Shown piece after piece: positions 25,764 through 34,443 of a DNA stretch of 64,000 bases (its first letter is position 1; each line of letters opens with the position of its first letter). The position numbers and the translations under genes were made by a program. The DNA comes from Streptomyces dysideae (GTDB lineage Bacteria; Actinomycetota; Actinomycetes; Streptomycetales; Streptomycetaceae): NCBI RefSeq assembly GCF_001514305.1, contig NZ_KQ949113.1, positions 1 to 64,000 of the forward strand, written 5' to 3'. A model generated the notes under the pieces. The model was not told the origin of the DNA, ran no database searches, and saw only the letters and a list, made by a program, of their open reading frames with translations.

Positions 25764-26529
25764 TCCGCAGGTCGGCCTCGATCCGGGCCACCGCCGACAG
25801 CAGGTGCGGCAGCAGGTCCTCCCGCACGGAGTCCATGGAGTTGCGGCCGGCGTGCACCGCGATGTTCACACCGGCCACCACCTCGCCGTCCCGCTCCCGC
25901 ACCGGGGCGGCGACCGACCGGAGCCCCTCCTCCAGCTCCTGGTCGACGACCGCGTACCCCTGACGGCGCACCCGCCGGAGTTCGGCCCACAGGGCGTCCG
26001 GCGAGACGATCGTGCGCGCGGTCAGGGGACGCAGGTCCGCCCGCGCGAGGCGGGCCTCGATCTCCTCGTCCGGCAGATGCGCGAGGATGACCCGTCCCAC
26101 GGACGTGACATGGGCCGGGAAGCGGGTGCCCACGGTGATCGTCGCCGTCATGATGCGGCGGGTCGGGACCCGCGCCACGTACACGATGTCGTCGCCGTCC
26201 AGGACGCACAGCGACGACGACTCCCGTACCTGCGCGACGAGTTGCTCCAGGTGCGGTTCCGCGATCTGCGGCAGCGTGACGCAGGAGAGGTAGGAGTAGC
26301 CGAGTTCCAGCACGCGCGGGGTGAGCCGGAACTGGCGTCCGTCCTGGTGGACGTAGCCCAGGTCGACGAGGGTCAGCAGCAGCCGGCGAGCGGCCGCGCG
26401 CGTCAGGTCGCAGGTGCGGGCGACCTCGCTGAGGGTGCGGGCGGGATGCTCGGCGTCGAAGGCGCGGATGACGGCGAGCCCGCGTTCGAAGGACCTCACG
26501 AAGTGCGGTGCGCGGAATGGCTCGGGCAT
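25714..26529 (-). CDS. IclR-family regulator
   Basis: A 271-aa IclR-type regulator of the PcaR/PcaU/CatR branch. Residues 10-70 form the winged helix (VRSFERGLAVIRAFDAEHPA, RTLSEVARTCDLTRAAARRL), and residues 80-255 the effector domain. The ATG at 26529 has GGAGG five bases upstream. It is convergent with the oxygenase-reductase genes and divergent from the importer genes, so it is placed to control uptake, and perhaps both units. The palindrome at 26550-26559 is its probable operator. Confidence 0.9.
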   Translation of the reverse strand: MPEPFRAPHFVRSFERGLAVIRAFDAEHPARTLSEVARTCDLTRAAARRLLLTLVDLGYVHQDGRQFRLTPRVLELGYSYLSCVTLPQIAEPHLEQLVAQVRESSSLCVLDGDDIVYVARVPTRRIMTATITVGTRFPAHVTSVGRVILAHLPDEEIEARLARADLRPLTARTIVSPDALWAELRRVRRQGYAVVDQELEEGLRSVAAPVRERDGEVVAGVNIAVHAGRNSMDSVREDLLPHLLSAVARIEADLRITGPARAASHDTGTHR

Positions 26530-26549
26530 TGACGCCTCCAAAAGAGTCA

Positions 26550-26559
26550 ACAATATTGT
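26550..26559. promoter_or_regulatory. Palindromic IclR operator candidate
   Basis: ACAATATTGT is a perfect palindrome, extended to TCAACAATATTGTCA with near symmetry, 20 bp upstream of the IclR start and in a locally AT-rich spot. It sits between the divergent regulator and importer genes. Confidence 0.55.
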
Positions 26560-26570
26560 CAGCTAACCCA

Positions 26571-26600
26571 TTGACCGAGATCCGTTGAGAGATCTACCTT
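26571..26600 (+). promoter_or_regulatory. Candidate vegetative promoter of the importer operon
   Basis: TTGACC, an 18-bp spacer, then TACCTT, about 90 bp upstream of the binding-protein start and just downstream of the palindrome. Confidence 0.4.
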
Positions 26601-26691
26601 CCCGCTGGGCGGAGTTGAGCACTACTGTGCGGTCTGCGCACAACCTGTCGGAACATCGCTGCACCCGTTGTTTGTCTGTACAGGAGGAGCC

Positions 26692-27660
26692 ATGCGTCGC
26701 CTGGTCGCCGGTCTCACGTCCGGCGCTGTCCTGCTCGTCGCGACGGCCTGCGGCTCGTCCGACGCCCCCTCGTCGGACGCGGGCGCGTCGTCCGGCGGCA
26801 CCACCACGGTCAAGGTCGGCCTGATCCCGATCGTCGATGTCGCGCCGCTCTACCTCGGGCAGGCGAAGGGCTTCTACGAAAAGCGCGGTCTGAAGCTGGA
26901 GTTGACGACCGCTCAGGGCGGCGCGGCGATCGTGCCGGCCGTGGTCTCCGGTCAGTACCAGTTCGGGTTCTCCAACGTCACCTCGCTGATGGTCGCCCAG
27001 TCCAACAACGTCCCGGTGAAGGCCGTCGTCAACGGCATCGCCTCAACGGGCGTGCCGGACAAGGACTTCAACGCCCTCATGGTGAAGAAGGGCAGCGCCA
27101 TCAAGTCTCCGAAGGGCCTGGAGGGCAAGAAGGTCGCCATCAACACCCTGAAGAACATCAACGAGACCGTGGTGCGCGAGTCGGTGCGCAAGGCGGGCGG
27201 CGACCCCGACAAGGTGAAGCTCGTCGAGCTCGCCTTCGACCAGATGCCCGCGGCCCTCGAACAGGGGCAGATCGACGCCGCGGTTGTGGTCGAGCCGGCG
27301 ACCGCCACGATCAAGAGCCAGGGCGGTGTGGCGATCGCCTCGCCCCTGGTCGACGCCGCCCCGGGCCTCACGGTCGCCATGTACTTCACCTCGCAGCAGT
27401 ACGAGCAGCAGAACCCCGACGTGGTGAAGAGGTTCCGGGAGGCCACAGCCGAGTCCCTCGCGTACGCCGAGGCCCACCCGGACGAGGCCCGTCAGATCGT
27501 CACGACGTACACGAAGATCCCGGCGACGGTGCTGGAGCAGGTGACCCTGCCGAAGTGGCCGGCCGAGGCGAACCGTGCCTCCATCGAGACGCTGATGAAG
27601 CTCGGCGAGGAGGACGGCCTCTTCAAGACGACGCCGGACCTGGACAAGCTGCTGCCGTGA
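26692..27660 (+). CDS. ABC importer substrate-binding lipoprotein, SsuA/TauA/NMT1 type
   Basis: A 322-aa binding protein with a lipoprotein signal (MRRLVAGLTSGAVLLVATAC, lipobox ATAC). The NMT1/SsuA fold features are present: VKVGLIPIVDVAPLYLGQAK, FYEKRGLKLEL, the IDAAVVVEPATA hinge region and a helical C-terminus. CAGGAGGAG gives a strong ribosome site. This family binds sulfonates, nitrate, taurine, pyrimidine precursors or aromatic acids; the adjoining Rieske system suggests an aromatic or methylated organic acid. First gene of a complete four-gene importer. Confidence 0.9.
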   Translation: MRRLVAGLTSGAVLLVATACGSSDAPSSDAGASSGGTTTVKVGLIPIVDVAPLYLGQAKGFYEKRGLKLELTTAQGGAAIVPAVVSGQYQFGFSNVTSLMVAQSNNVPVKAVVNGIASTGVPDKDFNALMVKKGSAIKSPKGLEGKKVAINTLKNINETVVRESVRKAGGDPDKVKLVELAFDQMPAALEQGQIDAAVVVEPATATIKSQGGVAIASPLVDAAPGLTVAMYFTSQQYEQQNPDVVKRFREATAESLAYAEAHPDEARQIVTTYTKIPATVLEQVTLPKWPAEANRASIETLMKLGEEDGLFKTTPDLDKLLP

Positions 27661-27673
27661 GAGGCGGAAACGC

Positions 27674-28447
27674 ATGAGGGGCGCGAACATCGCACTCGGT
27701 GCGACCGGGCTCGCGGCCTTCCTCGCCCTGGGCGAGGCGGTACCGCGGCTCGGCCTGGTCAAGGAGGCATACTTCCCGCCGACCAGCCGGATCGCGGAGG
27801 CCTTCGCCGACGAGCTGTCCGACAGCACCTTCTGGACGGCCCTCGGCGACACCCTCACCGGCTGGGCGCTGGGCCTGGCGATCGCGGCGGTCGCGGGGAT
27901 CGCGTTCGGCGTCCTCGTCTCGGTCGTCCCCTATCTCCGCGAGGCGACGGCCTCCACGATCGAGTTCCTGCGCCCGATCCCGTCGGTCGCGCTGATCCCG
28001 CTGGCGGTGCTGTTGTACGGCACCGAACTGCGCTCGGTGCTGTTGCTCGTCGTGTACGCCTCCTTCTGGCAGGTACTGATCCAGGTGCTGTACGGCGTCC
28101 AGGACGTCGACCCCGTCGCCGACGAGACGGCACGGTCGTACGGTCTCGGCACCTGGGCGCGGATCCGGCATGTGCTGTGGCCGACCGCGCTGCCGTACGT
28201 CATGACCGGCGTCCGGCTGGCCGCTGCGGTCGCGCTGATCCTCGCCATCACCGCCGAACTCATCGTCGGCGCCCCGGGGTTGGGCAAGCGCATCGGGGTC
28301 ATGCAGGCCTCGCAGGCCGTGCCCGAGATGTACGCGCTGATCGTGGTCACCGGACTGCTGGGCCTGCTCATCAACGTGGGCGCGCGGTCGGTGGAGCGGC
28401 GGGCGCTGGCCTGGCACCAGTCGGTGCGCGGGGAGGTGGCGGTGTGA
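27674..28447 (+). CDS. ABC importer permease 1, SsuC/TauC type
   Basis: A 257-aa permease of the nitrate/sulfonate/taurine family. Membrane helices occur throughout, and the EAA-type loop is DETARSYGLGTWARIRHVLW. Conserved FLRPIPSVALIPLAVLLYG precedes it. It follows the binding protein by 13 bp and overlaps the next permease by GTGA. Confidence 0.9.
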   Translation: MRGANIALGATGLAAFLALGEAVPRLGLVKEAYFPPTSRIAEAFADELSDSTFWTALGDTLTGWALGLAIAAVAGIAFGVLVSVVPYLREATASTIEFLRPIPSVALIPLAVLLYGTELRSVLLLVVYASFWQVLIQVLYGVQDVDPVADETARSYGLGTWARIRHVLWPTALPYVMTGVRLAAAVALILAITAELIVGAPGLGKRIGVMQASQAVPEMYALIVVTGLLGLLINVGARSVERRALAWHQSVRGEVAV

Positions 28448-29223
28448 GGCGGGTACTGCTGCGGGCGGCCTTCGTGATCGCCCTGCCCGTGCTGCTGGTC
28501 GCGGGCTGGTGGGTGACGTCCGACGACAGCACGGACGTGTACTGGCCGCCGCTGCGGACGATCCTGGAGACCTTCCCGGACGTCTGGACGGGCGAGCGCC
28601 TCAAGGACGACGTGCTGCCCAGTGTGCTGCGACTGACGGGCGGTTACGCCCTGGCGGCCGTCGTCGGGGTGGCGCTCGGCACGGTCATCGGCTCCTACCG
28701 GCGGGTGCGGGCGGTGTGCGAGCCGGTGCTGGAGTTCCTGCGGGCGGTGCCGCCGCCGGTGCTGGTGCCGGTCATCATGCTGTTCGCGGGCATCGGCGAC
28801 ACCATGAAGGTCACGGTGATCGCGAGCGGCTGTGTCTGGCCGATCCTGCTCAACACGGTCGAGGGCGTACGGGCCGTGGACCCGGTGATGACGGAGACCG
28901 CACGCTCGTACGGCATCACGGGCACGACCCGGCTGCGGAGCCTCGTCCTGCGCTCGGCGAGCCCGCAGATCTTCGCGGGCCTGCGCCAGGCCCTGTCGAT
29001 CGGCATCATCCTCATGGTCATCAGCGAGATGTTCGCCGCCAGCAACGGACTCGGCTTCACCATCGTCCAGTTCCAGCGCGGCTTCGCGATCCCCGACATG
29101 TGGACCGGCATCCTCGTGCTCGGTCTGCTCGGCTTCCTGCTGTCCGTCGTATTCCAGCTGGTCGAGCGGCGGGTCCTGGGCTGGTACCACGGTCTGCGCG
29201 CCTCCTCCCGGCGGTCCCCGTGA
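28444..29223 (+). CDS. ABC importer permease 2, SsuC/TauC type
   Basis: A 259-aa second permease of the same family, start GTG coupled to the previous stop. The EAA-type loop is TETARSYGITGTTRLRSLVL; FLRAVPPPVLVPVIMLFAG is the conserved preceding segment. Two distinct permeases rather than one imply a heterodimeric membrane channel, less common in SsuABC systems and more like the aromatic or pyrimidine importers of actinobacteria. Confidence 0.9.
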   Translation: MRRVLLRAAFVIALPVLLVAGWWVTSDDSTDVYWPPLRTILETFPDVWTGERLKDDVLPSVLRLTGGYALAAVVGVALGTVIGSYRRVRAVCEPVLEFLRAVPPPVLVPVIMLFAGIGDTMKVTVIASGCVWPILLNTVEGVRAVDPVMTETARSYGITGTTRLRSLVLRSASPQIFAGLRQALSIGIILMVISEMFAASNGLGFTIVQFQRGFAIPDMWTGILVLGLLGFLLSVVFQLVERRVLGWYHGLRASSRRSP

Positions 29224-29243
29224 GCATCACGAAAGGACGGTCC

Positions 29244-30056
29244 ATGCACGCGCTTCTTGACGTATCCGGCCTGCAGAAGGTCTACGAGGGATCCGGACGG
29301 CGGGTCGAGGCGGTACGCGACCTCACCTTCACCGTCGACACCGGCGAACTGGTCTGTCTCGTCGGCCCGTCGGGCTGCGGCAAGACGACGCTGCTGAAGT
29401 GCATGGGCGGGCTGCTCACGCCGACCAGCGGCGAAGTCCTGCTGGAGGGACGGAAGGTGAACGGCCCGCCGCCCGGGATGGCGTTGGTGTTCCAGGAGTA
29501 CGGGCGGAGTCTGTTCCCGTGGATGCGGGTCGGGGAGAACGTCGAACTCCCCCTGAAGCAGAAGAACATGAGCAGGACGCAGCGCCGGGAACTGGTCCGG
29601 GACGCCCTGGAGTCGGTCGGGCTCGCGGACGCCGCCGGGGCGTATCCCTGGCAGCTGTCCGGCGGCATGCAGCAGCGGGTCGCCATCGCCCGCGCCCTGG
29701 CCTACGAGCCCCAAGTCCTGCTGATGGACGAACCGTTCGCGGCGGTCGACGCGCAGACCCGCGCCGATCTGGAGGACCTCGTACGCGGCCTGTGGCGGGA
29801 GCGCGGGATCACCATCCTGTTCGTCACCCACGACATCGACGAGGCCGTCTACCTCGGCGAGCGGGTGATCGTACTGTCCGCCTCCCCCACCGTCGTCCAG
29901 GAGCAGCTGAAGGTCGATCTGCCGGACGAACGGGACCAGTTGCACACGCGGGTCGCCCCGCGCTTCGCCGAGCTGCGCACCCATGTGTACGAGCAGATCC
30001 AGGCGGCGAAGCGCGGAGAGGCCGAGCCGGGATCCCCCGCGAGAAGCGTCACCTGA
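29244..30056 (+). CDS. ABC importer ATPase, SsuB/TauB type
   Basis: A 270-aa ATPase that drives the importer. Walker A GPSGCGKTT is at residues 41-49, the Q-loop is VFQEYGRSLFPW, the signature LSGGMQQR lies near 143, Walker B is LLMDEP and the H-loop FVTHDIDEAVYL. The ATG at 29244 follows AAAGGACGG. It ends the operon; the hairpin at 30047-30067 separates it from the convergent GntR gene. Confidence 0.93.
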   Translation: MHALLDVSGLQKVYEGSGRRVEAVRDLTFTVDTGELVCLVGPSGCGKTTLLKCMGGLLTPTSGEVLLEGRKVNGPPPGMALVFQEYGRSLFPWMRVGENVELPLKQKNMSRTQRRELVRDALESVGLADAAGAYPWQLSGGMQQRVAIARALAYEPQVLLMDEPFAAVDAQTRADLEDLVRGLWRERGITILFVTHDIDEAVYLGERVIVLSASPTVVQEQLKVDLPDERDQLHTRVAPRFAELRTHVYEQIQAAKRGEAEPGSPARSVT

Positions 30057-30067
30057 GGTTGGTGACG
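30047..30067. terminator. Shared hairpin between convergent importer and GntR genes
   Basis: CGTCACC, 7-base loop, GGTGACG: a perfect 7-bp stem spanning the importer ATPase stop and the 16-bp gap before the GntR stop, positioned as a bidirectional terminator. Confidence 0.55.
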
Positions 30068-30072
30068 TGGCC

Positions 30073-30765
30073 CTACCTGGCGGCCCAGAGACCCCGCACA
30101 TGGCCGATGTGCCGGGTCATGACCTCGTGGACCGCCTTCTCGTCGCGGGCGGTCAGCGCGTCCAGGAGTTCGAGATGCTCCTCGGCGGAGGCCAGCAGGC
30201 GGCCGGCCTCGGCGAGGGCGGTCAGCCCGTAGAGGCGGGAGCGCTTGCGCAGGTCGCCGACGACCTCGACGAGGTGGGCGTTGCCCGCGAGGGCGAGCAG
30301 GCCCAGGTGGAAGCGGGTGTCGGCCTCGACGTAGGCGATGAGGTCGGCGGAGACCGCGGCCTGGACGATCTCCCGGGCGGCCGGGCGCAGCGCCTCCAGG
30401 GAGACGGGGTCGGCGGTCCGGGCCAGCGCCACGACGGTGGGGATCTCGATGAGGGCGCGGATGTGCGTGTACTCGTCGAGCTGCTTCTCTGAGACGGCGG
30501 TGACCCGGAAGCCCTTGTTGGGGACGGTGTCGACCAGGCCCTCTTTGGCCAGGTCCAGCATGGCCTCGCGCACCGGGGTCGCCGAGACGCCGAAGCGGGC
30601 GGCGAGCGTCGGGGCGGAGTACACCTCGCCGGGGCGCAGCTCCCCGGCGATCAGCGCGGCCCGCAGGGCGTCGGCGACCCGCTCCCGGTAGCTGCTCTTC
30701 TTGCCGCCCAGGATGGGCAGGGCCGGGGCAGCGGTGGACGGTGCGCTGGTGCGCTGGGCGGCCAT
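30073..30765 (-). CDS. GntR-family (FCD domain) regulator of hydroxyproline operon
   Basis: A 230-aa regulator of the FadR subfamily. The winged helix is at about 25-90 (YRERVADALRAALIAGELRP, APTLAARFGVSATPVREAML) and the all-helical FCD ligand domain at 95-220, with the metal/ligand histidines DTRFHLGLLALAGN and EEHLELLDAL, RHIGHV. AGGAG precedes the ATG. It lies at the end of the hydroxyproline genes in the same direction, 44 bp after the epimerase stop, and probably represses them through sites containing ATGTCAC. Confidence 0.88.
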   Translation of the reverse strand: MAAQRTSAPSTAAPALPILGGKKSSYRERVADALRAALIAGELRPGEVYSAPTLAARFGVSATPVREAMLDLAKEGLVDTVPNKGFRVTAVSEKQLDEYTHIRALIEIPTVVALARTADPVSLEALRPAAREIVQAAVSADLIAYVEADTRFHLGLLALAGNAHLVEVVGDLRKRSRLYGLTALAEAGRLLASAEEHLELLDALTARDEKAVHEVMTRHIGHVRGLWAAR

Positions 30766-30809
30766 GGGGGTGTCTCCTAGCTGTGCAATGTCACGCGATA
30801 TCCGTCACC

Positions 30810-31811
30810 CTAGAGGACGAATCCGGCCGGGAACGGGTCGGTCGGATCGAGCAGGTACTGGGCGGTGCCGGTGATCCAGGCGCGGCCGGTGAAGCTGGGC
30901 AGGACGGCGGGGCGGCCGGCGACCTCGGTGGTGCCGAGGAGGCGGCCGGTGAACTGTGTCCCGATGAAGGACTCGTTCACGAACTCGGTGTCGAGGGGCA
31001 GTTCGCCGCGGGCGTGGAGCTGCGCCATGCGCGCGCTGGTGCCGGTGCCGCAGGGTGAGCGGTCGAACCAGCCGGGGTGGATCACCATCGCGTGCCGGGA
31101 GTGGCGGGCGGTGGCGCCGGGTGCGATCAGGTGGACGTGGTGACAGCCGTGGATGGACGGGTCCTCGGGGTGGGCGGGCTCGTCCTCGGCGTTGATCGCC
31201 TCCATGAGGGACAGCCCCGCCTTGAGGATGTCGTCCTTGCGGGAGCGGTCGAAGGGCAGGCCGAACTGGTCCAGCGGCAGGATGGCGTAGAAGTTGCCGC
31301 CGTATGCCATGTCGTATGTCACCGTGCGTCCGTCGGCCAGTGTGATCTTGCGGTCGAGGGCGACGGAGAAGGACGGGACGTTCCTGAGGGTGACCGCCTT
31401 CGCTGCACCGTCCTCCACCGCCACCTCGGCGACGACCAGGCCGGCCGGGGTGTCGAGCCGGATCGTGGTGACCGGCTCGACGACCTCGACCATGCCGGTC
31501 TCGACGAGCACGGTGGCCACGCCGATGGTGCCGTGCCCGCACATCGGCAGATAGCCGGAGACCTCGATGTAGATCACGCCCCAGTCGCAGTCGGGGCGGG
31601 TCGGCGGCTGGAGGATCGCTCCGCTCATCGCCGAGTGGCCGCGCGGCTCGTTCATCAGGAGCTGCTTGATGTCGTCGCGGTGCTCACGGAAGTACAGCCG
31701 CCGCTCGTTCATGGTCGCGCCGGGGACCGTGCCGATCCCGCCGGTGATCACCCGGGTGGGCATGCCCTCGGTGTGCGAGTCGACGGCGTGCAGGACGAGT
31801 TTGCTGCGCAT
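30810..31811 (-). CDS. 4-hydroxyproline 2-epimerase (proline racemase family)
   Basis: A 333-aa proline racemase superfamily enzyme. Both catalytic cysteines are present: C91 in PMCGHGTIG and C254 in DRSPCGTGTSA. Two cysteines point to a racemase/epimerase rather than the Thr-containing 3-hydroxyproline dehydratase. In this operon it would convert trans-4-hydroxy-L-proline to cis-4-hydroxy-D-proline, the substrate of the dehydrogenase encoded upstream. The ATG follows AGGAGG and lies 11 bp after the deaminase stop. Confidence 0.88.
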   Translation of the reverse strand: MRSKLVLHAVDSHTEGMPTRVITGGIGTVPGATMNERRLYFREHRDDIKQLLMNEPRGHSAMSGAILQPPTRPDCDWGVIYIEVSGYLPMCGHGTIGVATVLVETGMVEVVEPVTTIRLDTPAGLVVAEVAVEDGAAKAVTLRNVPSFSVALDRKITLADGRTVTYDMAYGGNFYAILPLDQFGLPFDRSRKDDILKAGLSLMEAINAEDEPAHPEDPSIHGCHHVHLIAPGATARHSRHAMVIHPGWFDRSPCGTGTSARMAQLHARGELPLDTEFVNESFIGTQFTGRLLGTTEVAGRPAVLPSFTGRAWITGTAQYLLDPTDPFPAGFVL

Positions 31812-31822
31812 GACCAGCCTCC

Positions 31823-32716
31823 TTATGCGAGCCCTGCCGCGACGGCCTTCTCGGTGGCGGAGCGGACCGCGGCCTCCTGCTCCGACAGCAGCGGCATCCG
31901 TGGCGGACGGCAGCGTCCCCCGGGCCGGCCGACGATGTCCATCGACAGCTTGATGGCCTGCACGAACTCGACCTTGGAGTCCCAGCGCAGCAGCGGGTGC
32001 AGCTGCTCGTACAGCTTCTTGGCCGTGCCCAGGTCGCCGTCGACGGCCGCGTGGTACAGCTCGACGCTCGCGGCGGGCAGCGCGTTCGGGTAGCCGGCCA
32101 CCCAGCCCTTGGCCCCGGCGACCGCGAGCTCCAGCAGTACGTCGTCGGCGCCGATCAGCAGGTCGAGTTCCGGGGCGAGTTCGGCGAGCTGGTAGGCGCG
32201 GCGGACATCGCCGGAGAACTCCTTGACCGCGCGGATGTACCCCTCGCCGTGCAGCTTGGCGAGCAGTTCGGGGACGAGGTCGACCTTGGTGTCGATGGGG
32301 TTGTTGTACGCCACGACCGGGATGCCCGCCCGGGCGACCTCCTCGTAGTGGGCGAGGACGGAGCGCTCGTCGGCGCGGTACGCGTTCGGCGGCAGCAGCA
32401 TCACGGACGTACAGCCCGCGTCGCGGGCCTGCTCCGCCCAGCGGCGGGACTCGGCGGAACCGTACGCGGCGACGCCGGGCATCACGCGGGCGCCGCCGAT
32501 GGCTGCCACGGCCGTCTCGACGACCCTGGCGCGCTCCTCGGGGGTGAGGACCTGGTACTCGCCGAGGGAGCCGTTCGGTACGACGCCGTCGCAGCCGTTC
32601 TCGACCAGCCAGGCGCAGTGCTCGGCGTACTTGTCGTGGTCGACGGTGAGGTCGTCGTTCAGCGGGAGCGCGGTGGCGACGAGGACGCCGCGCCAGGGGC
32701 GGTGCTCAACAGTCAT
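31823..32716 (-). CDS. DHDPS-family deaminase/lyase, likely pyrroline-4-hydroxy-2-carboxylate deaminase
   Basis: A 297-aa class I aldolase-type enzyme of the dihydrodipicolinate synthase/N-acetylneuraminate lyase family. The Schiff-base lysine is K165 (IRAVKEFSGD), the catalytic tyrosine Y137 (VVAYNNP), and the substrate-binding stretch PNGSLGEYQVLT is in place. In hydroxyproline operons this family deaminates and dehydrates 1-pyrroline-4-hydroxy-2-carboxylate to 2-oxoglutarate semialdehyde. The ATG at 32716 is preferred; a start at 32746 immediately after the upstream stop would add ten residues. Confidence 0.83.
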   Translation of the reverse strand: MTVEHRPWRGVLVATALPLNDDLTVDHDKYAEHCAWLVENGCDGVVPNGSLGEYQVLTPEERARVVETAVAAIGGARVMPGVAAYGSAESRRWAEQARDAGCTSVMLLPPNAYRADERSVLAHYEEVARAGIPVVAYNNPIDTKVDLVPELLAKLHGEGYIRAVKEFSGDVRRAYQLAELAPELDLLIGADDVLLELAVAGAKGWVAGYPNALPAASVELYHAAVDGDLGTAKKLYEQLHPLLRWDSKVEFVQAIKLSMDIVGRPGGRCRPPRMPLLSEQEAAVRSATEKAVAAGLA

Positions 32717-32747
32717 TCGAGGATCCCTCTCCATGAGGTGTGACATT

Positions 32748-34148
32748 TCATTGGTCCTCGTGCTCTCCGGCCCGGGCCAGTACGCCGAGTGGCACCGGCC
32801 GCGCGAACGGCCTCCGGGACGGTGTGAGTCCGCACCCGGTGAGCCCCGCGACCGCGGGCCCGCAGACCCGGCCCTGGCACCAGCCCATCCCGGCCCGCGT
32901 CAGCAGCTTCACGGTCCGTACGTCCCCGGCGCCGAGTTCCGCGACGGCCTCCCGGACCGTGCCGCCGGTGACCTCCTCGCAGCGGCAGACCACGGTGTCG
33001 TCGGTGATCTGCTCGGTCCAGTGGGCGGGCGGTGCGTACACGGTGCCGAGGGCGGCGAAGAACTCCCGCAGCCGGGTACGGGACTTGGCGGCCGCCGCCC
33101 ACGCGCGCGGATCGGGTTCGGTGCCGTGCAGGCGGGCCGCGGCCGAGCGTCCGGCGATGTGTCCCTCGGCCAGCGAGAGGGCCGCGCCGCCGATGCCGGT
33201 CGTCTCACCGGCGGCCCAGACGCCGGGCACGTCGGTGCGCTGTTCGTCGTCGACGTGGACGTCGGTGCCGTCGAGGCGGCAGCCGAGGGTCTCCGCGAGG
33301 TCGGTGTGCGGGAGCATGCCGTGGCCGACGGCGAGGGTGTCGCAGGGGATACGGCGGCTGGTGCCGGGCCTGACCCGCCCGTCGGCGTCGAGCGCGGCGA
33401 CGGTCACGGCCTCCACCCGGTCGGTGCCGTGCGCCTCGACGACGGTGTGCCGCGCGAGGAGCCGTACGCGGTGGCGCAGCAACTGGGCCGCGTACCGGGC
33501 GCCTTCGGCGACCTTGCCGGGCTGCGCCGCCAGCGCGCGGGTCCGGTGTACGAACGCCTTCGGGTCGGCGGACTCGACCAGCGCCGGCACCTCGACGCCG
33601 GCCGCGGCGAGGCCCGTCGCCACCGGCAGCAGCAGGGGCCCGGTGCCCGCGACGACCGCCGTGCGGCCGGACAGCGCGAGGGTGCCCTTGAGCATGGCCT
33701 GGGCGCCGCCCGCGGTGACGACACCGGGGAGGGTCCAGCCGGGGAAGGGCAGGACCTTCTCGTAGCCGCCGGTGGCGAGCACCACGGCGTCCGCGCGCAT
33801 CTCGACCGGGTCCTCCTGTTCGGGTCCGAGGAGGGCGTGCACGGTGAGGCCGCCGGACGGGCGACGCTCGACGCACCAGACGTGATGGTCCGTCAAGTGC
33901 CGTACCGCGCCTACCGTTACGTACGCACGCAGGCCGTCCCGCAGGCGCTCCCAGGTGCGCCACTGGTGATGCAGGGCCTGCGGGCGGCGGGCACGCAGCT
34001 CGGCGGCGGGCTGACGGTAGAACTGGCCGCCCGCCCGCGTCGCCGCGTCGAGCAGTGTCACCCGGACGCCGTGGGACGCGGCGGCCGCCGTCGCGGCGAG
34101 GCCCGCCGGGCCGGCGCCGAGCACGGCGAGGTGCGGTCGGTCAGTCAT
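32748..34148 (-). CDS. D-hydroxyproline dehydrogenase, FAD/NAD(P)-binding subunit with BFD-like domain
   Basis: A 466-aa flavoprotein subunit resembling the alpha subunit of hydrogen cyanide synthase, octopine oxidase and the LhpBEF hydroxyproline dehydrogenases. N-terminal FAD motif is LAVLGAGPAGLAAT, the second dinucleotide region AVVAGTGPLLLPVA, and the C-terminal BFD-like [2Fe-2S] domain has CRCEEVTGGTVREA and CQGRVCGPAV. The ATG overlaps the stop of the small iron-sulfur subunit by 8 bp. It works in a membrane-associated or soluble heterotrimer passing electrons onward. Confidence 0.86.
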   Translation of the reverse strand: MTDRPHLAVLGAGPAGLAATAAAASHGVRVTLLDAATRAGGQFYRQPAAELRARRPQALHHQWRTWERLRDGLRAYVTVGAVRHLTDHHVWCVERRPSGGLTVHALLGPEQEDPVEMRADAVVLATGGYEKVLPFPGWTLPGVVTAGGAQAMLKGTLALSGRTAVVAGTGPLLLPVATGLAAAGVEVPALVESADPKAFVHRTRALAAQPGKVAEGARYAAQLLRHRVRLLARHTVVEAHGTDRVEAVTVAALDADGRVRPGTSRRIPCDTLAVGHGMLPHTDLAETLGCRLDGTDVHVDDEQRTDVPGVWAAGETTGIGGAALSLAEGHIAGRSAAARLHGTEPDPRAWAAAAKSRTRLREFFAALGTVYAPPAHWTEQITDDTVVCRCEEVTGGTVREAVAELGAGDVRTVKLLTRAGMGWCQGRVCGPAVAGLTGCGLTPSRRPFARPVPLGVLARAGEHEDQ

Positions 34149-34443
34149 CGTGGCCCGTCCCCTCCTGCGTGCGGATGACGTCGCCCGGGTGCAGGGGCAG
34201 CAGGCAAGCACGTTGGTTCGGGCGGTCGTTGACGGTCACCAGGCAGTCGAAGCAGACGCCGATGCCACAGAAGACACCGCGCGGGCGGCCCGCGTCGCGG
34301 GTGGTGCGCCAGGAGGTGACACCGGCCGTCCAGAGCGCGGCGGCGACCGTCTGGCCGGGCAGCGCCTCGATCTCACGCCCGTCGAGGGTGACCCTGAAGG
34401 CGGGGCCCGGCTCGGCCTGGGCCAGATGCAGGGGGGAGCTCAC
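34141..34443 (-). CDS. D-hydroxyproline dehydrogenase, small [2Fe-2S] subunit
   Basis: A 100-aa plant-type ferredoxin-like subunit with the cluster motif CGIGVCFDCLV and a last cysteine in NQRACLLPL. The GTG start overlaps the previous stop by GTGA, so the three dehydrogenase subunits are made in fixed ratio. Such gamma subunits sit between the two flavoprotein subunits in HcnABC/OoxAB-like complexes. Confidence 0.87.
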   Translation of the reverse strand: MSSPLHLAQAEPGPAFRVTLDGREIEALPGQTVAAALWTAGVTSWRTTRDAGRPRGVFCGIGVCFDCLVTVNDRPNQRACLLPLHPGDVIRTQEGTGHDD

